Assembly: GCA_016711215.1 (NCBI GenBank)
Contig: JADJTL010000001.1
Location: 554,001 to 618,000, forward strand
Reading direction: 5' to 3'
Origin: Pseudomonadota bacterium
GTDB taxonomy: Bacteria; Myxococcota_A; Polyangia; GCA-2747355
Length of the DNA stretch: 64,000 bases
Positions within the stretch are counted from its first letter, which is position 1; each line of letters starts with the position of its first letter. The notes beneath the pieces were generated by a model that worked only from the letters and a program-made list of their open reading frames with translations, did no database searches and was not told the DNA's origin. Shown piece by piece: positions 10,247 to 19,507 of this stretch. The translations under genes were made by a program, and so were the position numbers.

Positions 10247-10992
10247 AGCTGGGCGATGCGCAGCAGCGGCGCCCGAGACGCCTCGCGGGCACGGCCGCGG
10301 CGCGGACGAGGTCCGCGGAGGGCTTCACGCTGATCGAGGTGCTGCTGAGCATGGCGATCATGGCGATGATGGCGGCGCTGGCCTGGGGATCGTTCTCGGC
10401 GACGGCGCGCAGCAAGACGCTGGCTGAGCGCTCGATCGGGCGCTATCAGCAGGTGCGCACGGCGCTCAACCGGATCGCGCGCGAGCTGGCGATGGCCTAT
10501 CTCTCGAAGAATGACCAGAGTGGAGCGCTGCACCCGCGGACCCGCTTCGTTGGCAAGCGCGGCAGCAAGGTCGACGAGCTGACCTTCTCGACGCTGGCGC
10601 ACGTGCGACTGCGTGAGAACGCGCGCGAATGCGACCAGAGCGTGATCCGTTACACGGTGGCGCCGGGCCCCGCGGGGCGCGCGGGTCGCCAGCGCTTGTT
10701 GCGGCGGGAGAGCCCGCGGCTGGGCAGCGAACGCGAGCCCGAGGAGGATGGCGCGGCCTATGTCGTGCTCGAGGACGTCCGCACGCTGCGCTTCGAGTAC
10801 TACGATGCGCAGGCCAAGGAGTGGCGCGAGGAGTGGAGCACCATGGCGGCCGACGGTCAGCCCGACCGGCTGCCCGAGATCGTCCGCGTCGTGCTCACCG
10901 TGGTCGATGAGCGCGAACGCGAGCGGACCTTTCGCACCGCAGCACGAACGTTCTTGAGGGATCCGCTGTGGGTATCATCCGCCGTCGATTGA
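10243..10992 (+). CDS. gspJ: Minor pseudopilin GspJ
   Basis: The 249-residue pseudopilin has the cleavage site G27|FTLIEVLLSMAIMAMM and the GspJ-type segment around LNRIARELAMAYLSKND. The C-terminal domain ends with a RTVRT-like region (FRTAARTFLRDPLW). Its first four bases overlap gspI (ATGA) and its 3' end overlaps gspK by 25 bp, so translation is very likely coupled. It belongs to the tip complex with GspI and GspK. Confidence 0.92.
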   Translation: MKLGDAQQRRPRRLAGTAAARTRSAEGFTLIEVLLSMAIMAMMAALAWGSFSATARSKTLAERSIGRYQQVRTALNRIARELAMAYLSKNDQSGALHPRTRFVGKRGSKVDELTFSTLAHVRLRENARECDQSVIRYTVAPGPAGRAGRQRLLRRESPRLGSEREPEEDGAAYVVLEDVRTLRFEYYDAQAKEWREEWSTMAADGQPDRLPEIVRVVLTVVDERERERTFRTAARTFLRDPLWVSSAVD

Positions 10993-12221
10993 GCAAGCAC
11001 GATCAGGGCGTCGCGCTGGTGGCGGTGGTCGTGATGGTCGCCGTGATCGGCGCGCTGAGCGCCGACTTCGCCTTCGGCGTGCGCGTCGATTACGCGGCGG
11101 CGGCGAACGCCCGTGACGAGCTGCGCGCCCATTATCTCAACCGATCGGCGATCAACCTGGGGCGGCTGCTCTTGCGGGTCCAGACGCAGATGATCGAGCC
11201 CAATCGACAATTGCTCGGTGGCTTCGACCTGCAGCTCCCCGACTACGCGTCGACGCTGCTGGCGGCCTTTCAGGGGCGCGAGGGCGCTGAGCTGCTCGGG
11301 GGGCTCTTCGGGGTCGCGCCGGGGGACATCCGCGGCCTCGGGCTTGGCGCCGGGAGCTTCGATTTGCAGATGCAGAGCCTCGATGGCCGCCTCAACCTCA
11401 ACTGCGCGGGGGGGCCGAATCCGGGTGCGCCTGCGGTCCTGCGCCTGGCGGCGGGCGTGGCCGCGCTCTTGGCCCCGCGGCGTTACGATCGCCTCTTCGA
11501 GCGCATGGACGATCGCGGCCAGTACAACGACCGCTTGACCGTGCTGCGCGCGATCATCGATTGGGCCGACCAGGATCAGCAGCTCTTCGGTAGCAGCGCG
11601 GCCGAGGACTACCGCTATGAGGAGGGCAAGGACGGCTATCGGACGAAGAACCAGTACTTCGACACCCTCGAGGAGCTGCGGCTGGTCCGGGGCGTCGACG
11701 AGGATTTCATGGCGGCGTTCGCCGATCAGCTGACCGTATATGGTGGGTGCCGGCCCAATATCGCGCTGATGGGCATGCCGACGATCATGGCGCTGATCAC
11801 GCAGTTCGCGGCTGTTCCGACCGATCCCGGGCTCGAGTACCGCAACCTGGCCTTGCTCGCGCGCTACGTCTACGAGATCGGTCAGCTCCGCGGCTTCAGC
11901 AAGGTCAAAGACCTGATCGATGCGGTCGAGGATCCGATGGGGCAGCTCAGTCTGGGCAGCGCGATAGCCGGCCTGCTCGGGCAGGGGAAGTCGGAGCCGC
12001 CGGAGGGACTGCCGCCCGTGACTGGCGTCAAGCTCTCACCGAAGGTCGAGGAAGCTGTGGTGGCCGGCCAGCCGCGCCGAGTCTGGCGTATGGTGGCGGA
12101 GTCCACCGTTGGCCGCGTGCAGAAGCGGCTGACGGCGGTCTGGGATCAGGGCCTGATTTCGATGCAGGCGAGCCGGGCCAACAGCGGACCGGGCGGGTTC
12201 GTCTATTGGCGAGAGGATTAG
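10968..12221 (+). CDS. gspK: Minor pseudopilin GspK
   Basis: GspK caps the pseudopilus tip. The chosen GTG (10968) lies inside the 3' end of gspJ, preceded by GAGGG. The N-terminus has a short basic leader then GVALVAVVVMVAVIGALS. As usual for GspK, the Glu at mature position 5 is absent. The 417-residue length comes from the large alpha domain inserted in the pilin fold; it includes VLRAIIDWADQDQ and RLVRGVDEDFMAAFADQLTV. All these are family hallmarks. Confidence 0.95.
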   Translation: MGIIRRRLSKHDQGVALVAVVVMVAVIGALSADFAFGVRVDYAAAANARDELRAHYLNRSAINLGRLLLRVQTQMIEPNRQLLGGFDLQLPDYASTLLAAFQGREGAELLGGLFGVAPGDIRGLGLGAGSFDLQMQSLDGRLNLNCAGGPNPGAPAVLRLAAGVAALLAPRRYDRLFERMDDRGQYNDRLTVLRAIIDWADQDQQLFGSSAAEDYRYEEGKDGYRTKNQYFDTLEELRLVRGVDEDFMAAFADQLTVYGGCRPNIALMGMPTIMALITQFAAVPTDPGLEYRNLALLARYVYEIGQLRGFSKVKDLIDAVEDPMGQLSLGSAIAGLLGQGKSEPPEGLPPVTGVKLSPKVEEAVVAGQPRRVWRMVAESTVGRVQKRLTAVWDQGLISMQASRANSGPGGFVYWRED

Positions 12222-12225
12222 GGCG

Positions 12226-13782
12226 ATGAGTCAGCGCGTGTTCGGCATCGATCTCGGTGCACACAGCGTCAAGGTTGCGGAGCTGGAGGTGGGCTTTCGC
12301 ACGGTGCACCTGGCGCGCTTGCAGACGCTGGAGCTGCCTCCCGGCGCAGGCAGCGCGCTGACGCGCGGGCTGCAGGTGCTTGGGGACGCGGTCAGCGTCG
12401 GTCCCGGCGACCTGCTGAGCGTGGGCCTGCCGGGGGATCGTGTGCTGATGCGCCTGCTCGATGTGCCCTTCACCGATGCGCGCCGGGTGCATGCGTTGGT
12501 GGGCAGCGAGCTGGCGGACGATCTGCCCTGGGAGCTGGACGAGCTGGTCTTCGACCAGCGTGTCGTGCGAGCGGGCGGCAAGGGCCTGGCCGGGCAGGCG
12601 CTCGTCGGCGCGGCGCGACGAGATGAGCTGAGCGAGTTGGTGGCTCAGCTCGCTCAAGCCGGCCTCGCGCCGCAGGGCCTGATCGTTGCGGCGTCGAGCT
12701 ACGGCAGCCTCTTGCGCCGCCTCGGCGAAGATCAAACCGTGCTGATCGTCGACCTCGGGCATCTCCACACCAACCTCGCCTTGCTCGTCGCCGGCCAGAC
12801 GATGCTCGCTCGCTCGATCTCGCGCGGTGGCCACCAGATCACGGAGGCGCTGCGCAGCACCTTCCAGCTCGACTACCACGAGGCCGAGCAGTTCAAGCAT
12901 GCGCATGCGCGCGTGGTCGATGATCCCCAACCGCTCGGCGCCAGTGAGCGGCGGGTGGCGCAGATGACGGCGCAGGCCATCGCCCCCGTGGTGGGCGAGG
13001 TGCGCCGGACGCTCGAGCTGGCGGCGAGTCGACTCGGGCTGCAGCCCGATCGCGTGCTGCTCTGCGGGGGTACGGCGCAGCTCCAGGGCTTGAGCCGGTA
13101 CCTGGCGATCGAGCTCGAGCGCCCGGTGGAGCTGCTGAGCCTGGCCGCCGACCCGGACCTGGGTCGCGCCGACCTGACGCCGGAGGCGCAGCTCGTCGGG
13201 GCGCTTCCGCTGGCGTTGGCGCTCGAGCACGGGCGCCGGCAGGCGCTCGATCTGCGCCGCGACGAGCTGGCCTTTCAGACCAGTCGCTCGCTCGCCCGTG
13301 AGAAGGCGCTGCCACTCGGCATCGGGCTGGGGGTGGTGCTATTGCTCGCGGCGCTGAGCGTGGGTGCCTCGCTCAACGCCGTGCGCACCGAACACGCGGC
13401 GCTGAGCGCCGAGCTGCAGCGGAGCACGCGTCGGGTCTTGGGCGAGGCAGTCCGGGATCCGGAGCTGGCGACGCGCCGGGTGCGCGTGGGCGCGCGCCCG
13501 AACAAGCAGGCGATCCGCATGACCACTGCAGCCGAGGTCTACGGGCTGATCGCCGACCGTCTACCCGCGCGTGGTCAGGTGCAGCTCGATGTCACGCGGC
13601 TCGAGATCAAACCAGGGAAGACAGTCCTGCGGGGCACGGCCGAGACGCGCAAGGCAGTCGGCGAGGTGGTCGAGGCGTTGCAGCAGGAGCCGTGCTTCGC
13701 CGAGGTCAGTTCGGGGCGAATCTCAGAGGTGGCGGAAGGCAAGAAGCAGTTTGCGTTGACCTTGACGACGAGCTGCTTCTGA
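12226..13782 (+). CDS. gspL: Type II secretion protein GspL (PilM-PilN-like)
   Basis: This inner-membrane protein couples the GspE ATPase to the pseudopilus. The N-terminal cytoplasmic domain (about 1-350) has an actin/PilM-like fold, with VFGIDLGAHSVKVAEL at the start and a second phosphate-like motif (VLIVDLGHLHTNLAL). One membrane span lies around residues 361-383. The C-terminal periplasmic part is a PilN/ferredoxin-like domain ending in a Cys. The 518-residue length is larger than in gamma-proteobacteria but usual for delta-type systems. It is 4 nt after gspK. Confidence 0.92.
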   Translation: MSQRVFGIDLGAHSVKVAELEVGFRTVHLARLQTLELPPGAGSALTRGLQVLGDAVSVGPGDLLSVGLPGDRVLMRLLDVPFTDARRVHALVGSELADDLPWELDELVFDQRVVRAGGKGLAGQALVGAARRDELSELVAQLAQAGLAPQGLIVAASSYGSLLRRLGEDQTVLIVDLGHLHTNLALLVAGQTMLARSISRGGHQITEALRSTFQLDYHEAEQFKHAHARVVDDPQPLGASERRVAQMTAQAIAPVVGEVRRTLELAASRLGLQPDRVLLCGGTAQLQGLSRYLAIELERPVELLSLAADPDLGRADLTPEAQLVGALPLALALEHGRRQALDLRRDELAFQTSRSLAREKALPLGIGLGVVLLLAALSVGASLNAVRTEHAALSAELQRSTRRVLGEAVRDPELATRRVRVGARPNKQAIRMTTAAEVYGLIADRLPARGQVQLDVTRLEIKPGKTVLRGTAETRKAVGEVVEALQQEPCFAEVSSGRISEVAEGKKQFALTLTTSCF

Positions 13783-13805
13783 CGCGGCGGGCGCAGGAGA
13801 GGATC

Positions 13806-14414
13806 ATGGCCATGCGGGGAATGGGTTGGGTCGAGGCGCTCTTCGACGATGCACGCGGGGCCTTTCAGCGGCTCGCGGCGCGCGATCGGCTGCTCGTGTT
13901 GGCGCTGGCCGCGACCTTCTGTCTGCTCGTGGTCGGCGGCGGCGCCTACCTGCTCTTCGCGGAGATCTCCGAGCTCGGCGAGGAGAGTCGCGCGATGCGA
14001 AAGGCGCTGATCGAGCTCGAGCACTATCGTGAGCCCTATCGGCAGGCGCAGCAGCAGCAGCTCGCGCTCGCCCAGCGCGTGCCACCCGTGGCGCTCGAGC
14101 TCAACGAGTTCCTCGAGGGCGCCGCTTCGGCCGCGGGCGTGAAGATCGACGAGTCGAACGAGACCGCCTCGGCCGCTGTCGGGCCCTACCTGCGCAGCGG
14201 GCTCGAGGTCAAGGTGCGGAAGGTGAAGGTCGGGGAGCTCGGCAAGCTCCTGGGGCGCATCGCCGCGACGACGCAGCATCTGGTCCAGGTGCGGGAGCTG
14301 AGCGTCAGCACGCGCTGGGGTCGGCCTGACGAGCTCGATGTCGAGCTGGTCATCGCCACCTACAGTCGGCAGCCGCTGAAGGCTGCCGGCCGTGAACCAC
14401 GCGAGGGAGGGTAG
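13806..14414 (+). CDS. gspM: Type II secretion protein GspM
   Basis: Small bitopic partner of GspL. The ATG at 13806 is preferred because AGGAGAGG lies just upstream. The 202-residue product has a short cytoplasmic N-terminus, one membrane helix (about 27-51), a coiled segment (EISELGEESRAMRKALIELE), and a periplasmic ferredoxin-like domain. Sequence conservation of GspM is low, so the call rests on topology, length and position between gspL and gspN. Confidence 0.85.
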   Translation: MAMRGMGWVEALFDDARGAFQRLAARDRLLVLALAATFCLLVVGGGAYLLFAEISELGEESRAMRKALIELEHYREPYRQAQQQQLALAQRVPPVALELNEFLEGAASAAGVKIDESNETASAAVGPYLRSGLEVKVRKVKVGELGKLLGRIAATTQHLVQVRELSVSTRWGRPDELDVELVIATYSRQPLKAAGREPREGG

Positions 14415-14419
14415 AGCGG

Positions 14420-15493
14420 ATGCGACTCGGCCAGCGGACGCATAGGGCGCTCAAACTGACCGGCTACGTCAGCTGGGCGCTCTTGCTCTTCGTCCTCTTC
14501 CTCTACCAGACCCTGCCGCTGCACCGCGTGCAGGCGTTGGTCGAGGGTCAGACCTTCGTGCTCGGCGAGTGGAGCGTCGAGGTGGCCGCGATCGGCGGCA
14601 TGAGCGCTCGGCCGCCCTTCGCGTTGCGGGTCGAGGGGCTGAAGCTGCGGGTGCACCAGCTCCCAGGCCGCGCGCGGCGCGCGGGCTACGGCGGTGCCAC
14701 CAACGCCTTGCTCGCACCGGCGGCGCCAACGGCCGCTGCCGGGCCGCGGACGCAGCTCGTGGTGATCGACGAGCTGGGGGTCGCGCTCGGCTTGTCGACG
14801 GTGCGTGCCGTGCTGCAGCGGAGCACGGTGGCGGGGCTCCTGGCCCAGGCCGACGTCGACGTGACGCTGCGCGGGCTCGGAGGCAGCGCCGAGCTGAGCT
14901 ACCGCGCGACGCCGCGGGAGGGCGCGCGCCTGCGGCTCGAGGCCGAGGGGATCGACGCGAGCCAGGTGCCTCAGCTCCAGTCGCTCGGTCCGCCCGTCAG
15001 CGGACGGCTGGGCGCGGCGATCGACCTCCGCGCGCCCGGCGGGCGCTGGGCGGAGGCCGCCGGATCGATTGACCTGCAGTGCAACGGCCTGGCGATGGGC
15101 GACGGCAAGGCGAAGCTCATCGTCCCGAGCAATCCGCTCTTGGCGCTCGGTCTGACCTTCCCGCGCCTGCGGCTGGGTCGGCTCAGCGGGCGCGTGCGCG
15201 TCGAGAAGGGGCTGGTGCAGCTCGGTTCGCTCTCACTGCGCAGCCCGGACCTCGAGCTGCGGGTCGATGGCACGATTCAGCTGCGCGATCCGCTGCTCTT
15301 CTCGGTCGTCGAGGCCTTTGCGCAGTTTCGCATCGGCGCGGATCTGATGCGCCGCGAGTCCACGCTCTTTGCCCCGCTCGACCTGGCGCTGGGCGCGGCG
15401 CGGCGGCCCGACGGCTTCTTCGGCCTGCGGATCTCTGGGGCGCTGCGCGCGCCGCTCGTGATTCCGAGCCAGCAGCCCGCCCGCGGCGCCTGA
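14420..15493 (+). CDS. gspN: Type II secretion protein GspN
   Basis: The 357-residue protein has one N-terminal membrane anchor (about 13-33) followed by a periplasmic beta-rich domain. Features include FALRVEGLKLRV, an AsmA/GspN-like RLGRLSGRVRVEKGLVQLG, and LRSPDLELRVDGTIQL. The large GspN form is typical of delta-proteobacteria and marks the end of the operon. Its role is poorly defined; it is not essential in all systems. The last gsp gene is followed by 94 bp and then an unrelated oxidoreductase gene. Confidence 0.85.
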   Translation: MRLGQRTHRALKLTGYVSWALLLFVLFLYQTLPLHRVQALVEGQTFVLGEWSVEVAAIGGMSARPPFALRVEGLKLRVHQLPGRARRAGYGGATNALLAPAAPTAAAGPRTQLVVIDELGVALGLSTVRAVLQRSTVAGLLAQADVDVTLRGLGGSAELSYRATPREGARLRLEAEGIDASQVPQLQSLGPPVSGRLGAAIDLRAPGGRWAEAAGSIDLQCNGLAMGDGKAKLIVPSNPLLALGLTFPRLRLGRLSGRVRVEKGLVQLGSLSLRSPDLELRVDGTIQLRDPLLFSVVEAFAQFRIGADLMRRESTLFAPLDLALGAARRPDGFFGLRISGALRAPLVIPSQQPARGA

Positions 15494-15587
15494 GGGGCGA
15501 TCAGCCGCGGCGGGCGGCGCGAGGCGATGGCCTCGGTGAGCGCGCGCTGGCGGCGAAGCCGCCGGGAAGGACGGAAGGGGGCCACTG

Positions 15588-16688
15588 ATGGCAGGCGAGC
15601 ACGAGATCGGCTGGGAGGATGTGGGAGCCGTCGAGGTGCTCGCGCAGGCGGCCGTTCAGCAGGTCAGCGTCGGCCACGTGCGCCTCGCCCTGACCCACAG
15701 GGACGGGGTCTTTGGGGCCATCCAGGGGAGCTGCAACCATGCGGGCGGCCCGCTCGGCAACGGCACGCTCGAGGGGGAGTTCGTCGTTTGCCCCTGGCAT
15801 CAATGGCGCTTCCATCGGATCGAGGGTCACGGCGAGCCCGGCTTCGAGGAGGACGCCGTGCCGGCCTATCGCACGCGCGTGCGGGACGGGCGCGTCGAGG
15901 TCAGCCGCGCGCCGCATACCAAGCGCGCCAAGAAGCCCCACGCGCCACATCCGCTCGCGCGGCCCGTGCGGCGCGAGCCGGGCAAGCCGCGCGTCGTCGG
16001 GATCTCGACCACGGTGATGCAGCCGGACTACCCGCGCTATTCGACCTCCGAGGCCTTGCTCGAGACGGCGCTGGCGCATGCGGCCGGCCAGGGCCATCCG
16101 ACGCGCCTCGTCCGCCTGAGGCAACTGAGCTTTCGCAGCTGCGAGGGCTTCTACTCCAAGGCGGCGCGCGCCTGCACCTGGCCGTGCTCGATCACGCAGA
16201 TGGATCCGGCGGATCAGCTCGATCAGGTCTACGAGGCGCTGGTCCACTGGGGCGATGTCTTCCTCGTCGCCACGCCGATCCGCTGGGGCGCGCCGAGCAG
16301 CCTCTACTTCAAGATGGTAGAGCGCATGAACTGCATCCAGAATCAGGTCACGATCGCGCGCAAGGTGCTGCTGCAGAACAAGGTCGTCGCCGCGATCATC
16401 ACGGGCGGCCAGGATAACGTGCAAGCCGTCGCCGGTCAGATGCTTGGCTTCTTCGCCGAGCTCGGCTGCCAGTTCCCTCAGTTCCCCTACATCGCCCATT
16501 CGCGCGGCTGGACCGCCGAGGACATGGAGCGCAACGTCGCGGCCGTCCAGGGGAGCGCCCAGCTCAAGGCGGCGGCCTGCGAGCTCGTCGACCGCGGGAT
16601 CGAGCTCGCAGGGCGGCTGCTGATGACCGCCCCGCGCCGCGTCGCGGCTGGCGCCGGTCGCAAGGGCTGCGCCATCCCGATCGACTGA
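15588..16688 (+). CDS. Rieske [2Fe-2S] domain fused to a NAD(P)H:FMN reductase/flavodoxin-like domain
   Basis: Residues about 10-105 form a Rieske ferredoxin domain with both ligand pairs present: C49-N-H51 (CNHAGGPLG) and C68-x2-H71 (CPWHQWRFH). After a basic linker, residues about 138-350 resemble the NADPH-dependent FMN reductase/flavodoxin-like fold (VVGISTTVMQPDYPRYST, ATPIRWGAPSSLYFKMVERM, AAIITGGQDNVQAVAGQM). The protein would move electrons between FMN and a 2Fe-2S cluster in the cytoplasm; the substrate is unknown. A Cys-containing segment (RACTWPCSITQMD) in the flavin domain may hold another redox function. It has 366 residues, starts with ATG after GGAAGG, and is followed by a sigma-54 activator. 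Confidence 0.8.
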   Translation: MAGEHEIGWEDVGAVEVLAQAAVQQVSVGHVRLALTHRDGVFGAIQGSCNHAGGPLGNGTLEGEFVVCPWHQWRFHRIEGHGEPGFEEDAVPAYRTRVRDGRVEVSRAPHTKRAKKPHAPHPLARPVRREPGKPRVVGISTTVMQPDYPRYSTSEALLETALAHAAGQGHPTRLVRLRQLSFRSCEGFYSKAARACTWPCSITQMDPADQLDQVYEALVHWGDVFLVATPIRWGAPSSLYFKMVERMNCIQNQVTIARKVLLQNKVVAAIITGGQDNVQAVAGQMLGFFAELGCQFPQFPYIAHSRGWTAEDMERNVAAVQGSAQLKAAACELVDRGIELAGRLLMTAPRRVAAGAGRKGCAIPID

Positions 16689-16883
16689 GGGGCGAGGGAG
16701 GGAAGCCTGTAGGCTCGCTGCCGCGGGTCCTGGCCAAGCGGCGTGGCGCAGCCTCGCCAGCATTGGCGCGGTGGAGGTGGCGAACGCTCGGCTCGGGCTC
16801 TGGCAACCATCAATGCGTCGCGCCGATAACGCAGCGCCGCCGGGGGCCTGCTGCCAACCGCCTGGTGGCCGGGAGGATCGGTC

Positions 16884-17891
16884 ATGCCGCTGGCGTCGGA
16901 GCGAGGGAGGGCGCGCACGAGCTGTGGTGCTGTGCGCGAGCCGGGTGAAGGCTGCCGTGCGTTGGTCGGAAACGACCCGGCGCTGCAGCGCGTGCGCGAG
17001 CGTATCGCGCGCTTTGGGCCGACGCAGCTTCCGGTCGTGATCGTCGGCGAGACGGGCACCGGCAAGGAGCTCGTCGCCCGAGCCCTCCACGACGCGAGCG
17101 CGCGACGCGAGGGTCCCTTCGAGGCCGTCAACTGCGCTGCGATTCCGCACGAGCTGGCGGAGAGCGAGCTCTTCGGCCACGCGCGCGGGGCCTTCACCGG
17201 GGCCCTCGGGAGCTACGCAGGGGCGCTGCGCCGCGCCGACGGGGGCACGCTCTTCCTCGACGAAATCGGCGAGATGCCGCGAGCGATGCAGCCGAAGCTG
17301 CTGCGCGCCCTGGAGGAGGGCAGGGTTCGCCCGGTGGGCGCCGAGCTGTCGCAGCCGATCGACGTGCGGGTCGTGGCGGCGACCAACCGCGCGCTAGATC
17401 GCGACGCCGACCAGGGGCGTTTTCGCCTCGACCTCTATCATCGCCTGGCGGTCGCCGTGATTCCCTTGCCGGCGCTCCGTGAACGCGCGCAGGACATTCC
17501 CCTGCTCGTCGAGCACTTCCTCGCCCGGGCCAGCGCACGTGAGCAGCGTCCGCCGCCAGCGCTGGCGCCCGACGTGCTGGGCTACCTGCAGCGCCGCGAG
17601 TGGAAGGGCAACGTGCGCGCGCTGCGCAACGCGATCGATCGCGCGCTGATCAGCGGCGGGCGGGTGTTGCAGCGGCAGGACTTCGAGGTGACCGCGGTGC
17701 ATCCGGCCATGGCGCAGACCGCACGCGAAGGGCACGTGCGCTACGAGGGTCGCAGCTTCGCCGCCGTGCGGCGCGAAATCTACATGCGAGTGCTGCGCCA
17801 ACACGGCGGCAAGCGCGCGGCGGCCGCCGCGGCGCTCGGCATCGCTCGGTCCACCTTCTCAGACCAGCTCCGGGCGATGGACATCGAGTGA
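16884..17891 (+). CDS. Sigma-54-dependent transcriptional activator without sensor domain
   Basis: The 335-residue protein contains only an AAA+ sigma-54 interaction domain and a Fis-type DNA-binding domain. Walker A GETGTGKE is near residue 55, GAFTGA near 102, Walker B-like TLFLDEIGEM near 122, and the R-finger region is intact. The C-terminal helix-turn-helix is ALGIARSTFSDQL. Only about 30 residues precede the AAA+ domain, so there is no receiver, GAF, PAS or FHA module. PspF-like proteins of this design are controlled by a partner protein. The start ATG has GGAGGA 6 nt upstream. The upstream Rieske gene is a possible target or partner (inference). Confidence 0.9.
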   Translation: MPLASERGRARTSCGAVREPGEGCRALVGNDPALQRVRERIARFGPTQLPVVIVGETGTGKELVARALHDASARREGPFEAVNCAAIPHELAESELFGHARGAFTGALGSYAGALRRADGGTLFLDEIGEMPRAMQPKLLRALEEGRVRPVGAELSQPIDVRVVAATNRALDRDADQGRFRLDLYHRLAVAVIPLPALRERAQDIPLLVEHFLARASAREQRPPPALAPDVLGYLQRREWKGNVRALRNAIDRALISGGRVLQRQDFEVTAVHPAMAQTAREGHVRYEGRSFAAVRREIYMRVLRQHGGKRAAAAAALGIARSTFSDQLRAMDIE

Positions 17892-18004
17892 GCGCTGCGG
17901 CTGTCTTTCGCACCGGATCGTCGGCCGTTGGGGCGTCCGCTCCGGTCGTCTTAGCAGCCCGTTGATCGATCGCTCCCGTCGCGAGGCAATAAATGAACGG
18001 ACGG

Positions 18005-19504
18005 TTAGCGGTTGGCCTTGGCCGCGCGGGTATCGGCCCAGCGCTTGATGTCTTTGATGCGCTCCGCCATCGTCGTGGCCAGCGGCACCATCCGGCCAAT
18101 CGAGCGGTAGAGGTCCTTCATCGACAGCTCGCGCTGCTCGTCGAAGGCCGTGAAGAGCGCCGAGAGCACCACCTGCTCGAGCTCGGCGCCGTTGAAGTTG
18201 ACGGTCGACTTGGCCAGGCTGATCAGGTCGAACTCGGCGGGCTGCTTGCCGCGCTTGGTCAGGTGCACGCCGAGGATCTCGATTCGCTCCGGCTCACCGG
18301 GTAAGTCGACGAAGAAGATCTCGTCGAAGCGACCCTTGCGCAGCAGCTCGGGCGGCAGCTTGTCGATCTCGTTGGCGGTCGCGGCGACGAAGACCATCTG
18401 CTCTTTCTCCTGCATCCAGGTCAGGAAGGAGGAGAAGATGCGCGTGCTGAGGTTTCCCCCCTCGGTGCCGTGGGTGCCGACGAGCGCGGTCTCGATCTCG
18501 TCGATCCACAGCACGCAGGGCGCGATGGCCTCGGCGGTGCGGATGGCGCGCTCGAGCGTGCGCTCGGGCGTGCCAGCGACCGCGCCGTAGATCCGGTTCA
18601 TGTCGAGCCGCACCAGCGGCATACGCCAGAAGCTGCTGACTGCCTGGACCGCCATCGACTTGCCGCAGCCGCTGATGCCGGTGACGAGCAGGCCCTTGGG
18701 CGCCTCGAGGCCGAAGGCGGCCGCCTCCCGGGTGAAGAAGCGCTGACGCTGCTGGAGCCACTCCTTCAGCGCCCGGAGGCCGCCGATGTCCTCGAGCCGG
18801 ACGCGTGGCGGGACGTAGTCGAGGATCCCCTCCTTGCGCACCAGCTCGCGCTTCTCTTGATAGAGTTGCTCGATGATCTCCGCGCCGGCGCTGCGGCGAC
18901 CGATCAAGAGCTTGGTGAAGGCCGCGCGCGCCTCGTCCTCCGTCAGGCCCAACGCACCGCGCAGCAGCGCGTCGCGCTGGTCGCCGAGGTCGATCGTGGT
19001 CTGCTTGGACTGCTCGCAGACCTCCTTGAAGATCTCGTCGAGCTCAGCGAGCGCCGGCAGCGGAAGCTCGACGACGGCGATCTCCTTGCGCAGCTCGGGG
19101 GGCACCGTGAGGTCCGGGCTGCAGAGAAAGACCGTCTTGTAGTTGCTGCGCAGCGCTCGGTAGGTGTCACGCAGTCGCCGCACGACCACCGGTTGGTCGT
19201 AGAAGCGGTGCAGATCACGGAAGAGAAAGAGCGCAGGTCGCGGGTGGGCGATGACCGTCTGCAGCGCCACCGTGGGGTCGCTGGTGCCGGGGATAGGATC
19301 CTCGCCGGCGGCGACCAGACCCTCGGTGACGGACCAGGTGAAGAAGCCGATCGGCTGGGAGAAGGCACTACCGGCCAGCGCGGCGAGCAGGCGCTCGAGG
19401 CGGGTCTCCTCCCAGGTCTCGACGGCCACCAGGGCGTAGCGCGCGGCGAGCAGGCGCCGGACCTGGTCGTCGAAGGCGGGGCGTGCGCTGTCGGAGGACC
19501 CCAT
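18005..19504 (-). CDS. Ycf46-like AAA+ ATPase
   Basis: The N-terminal half (about 1-240) has the Ycf46-type start (LLAARYALVAVETWEETRLE) and a divergent ATPase-like fold. The C-terminal half is a classical AAA module with Walker A GISGCGKS near residue 275, Walker B CVLWIDEIE near 331, sensor 1 (FVAATANEIDKLPPEL) and the LRKGRFDEIFFVDLP second region. Length 499 fits the family. Ycf46 homologues are linked to photosynthesis in cyanobacteria but are widespread, with unknown function, in other bacteria. It starts 3 nt after a SprT-like protease gene on the same strand, so the two probably form an operon. Confidence 0.88.
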   Translation of the reverse strand: MGSSDSARPAFDDQVRRLLAARYALVAVETWEETRLERLLAALAGSAFSQPIGFFTWSVTEGLVAAGEDPIPGTSDPTVALQTVIAHPRPALFLFRDLHRFYDQPVVVRRLRDTYRALRSNYKTVFLCSPDLTVPPELRKEIAVVELPLPALAELDEIFKEVCEQSKQTTIDLGDQRDALLRGALGLTEDEARAAFTKLLIGRRSAGAEIIEQLYQEKRELVRKEGILDYVPPRVRLEDIGGLRALKEWLQQRQRFFTREAAAFGLEAPKGLLVTGISGCGKSMAVQAVSSFWRMPLVRLDMNRIYGAVAGTPERTLERAIRTAEAIAPCVLWIDEIETALVGTHGTEGGNLSTRIFSSFLTWMQEKEQMVFVAATANEIDKLPPELLRKGRFDEIFFVDLPGEPERIEILGVHLTKRGKQPAEFDLISLAKSTVNFNGAELEQVVLSALFTAFDEQRELSMKDLYRSIGRMVPLATTMAERIKDIKRWADTRAAKANR

Positions 19505-19507
19505 CGA

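Noticed and set aside
15481..15510. Terminator at the end of the gsp operon
   Set aside because: CCGCGGC/GCCGCGG can pair across the gspN stop, but the half-sites are nearly self-palindromic, the loop is 16 nt and there is no T run.
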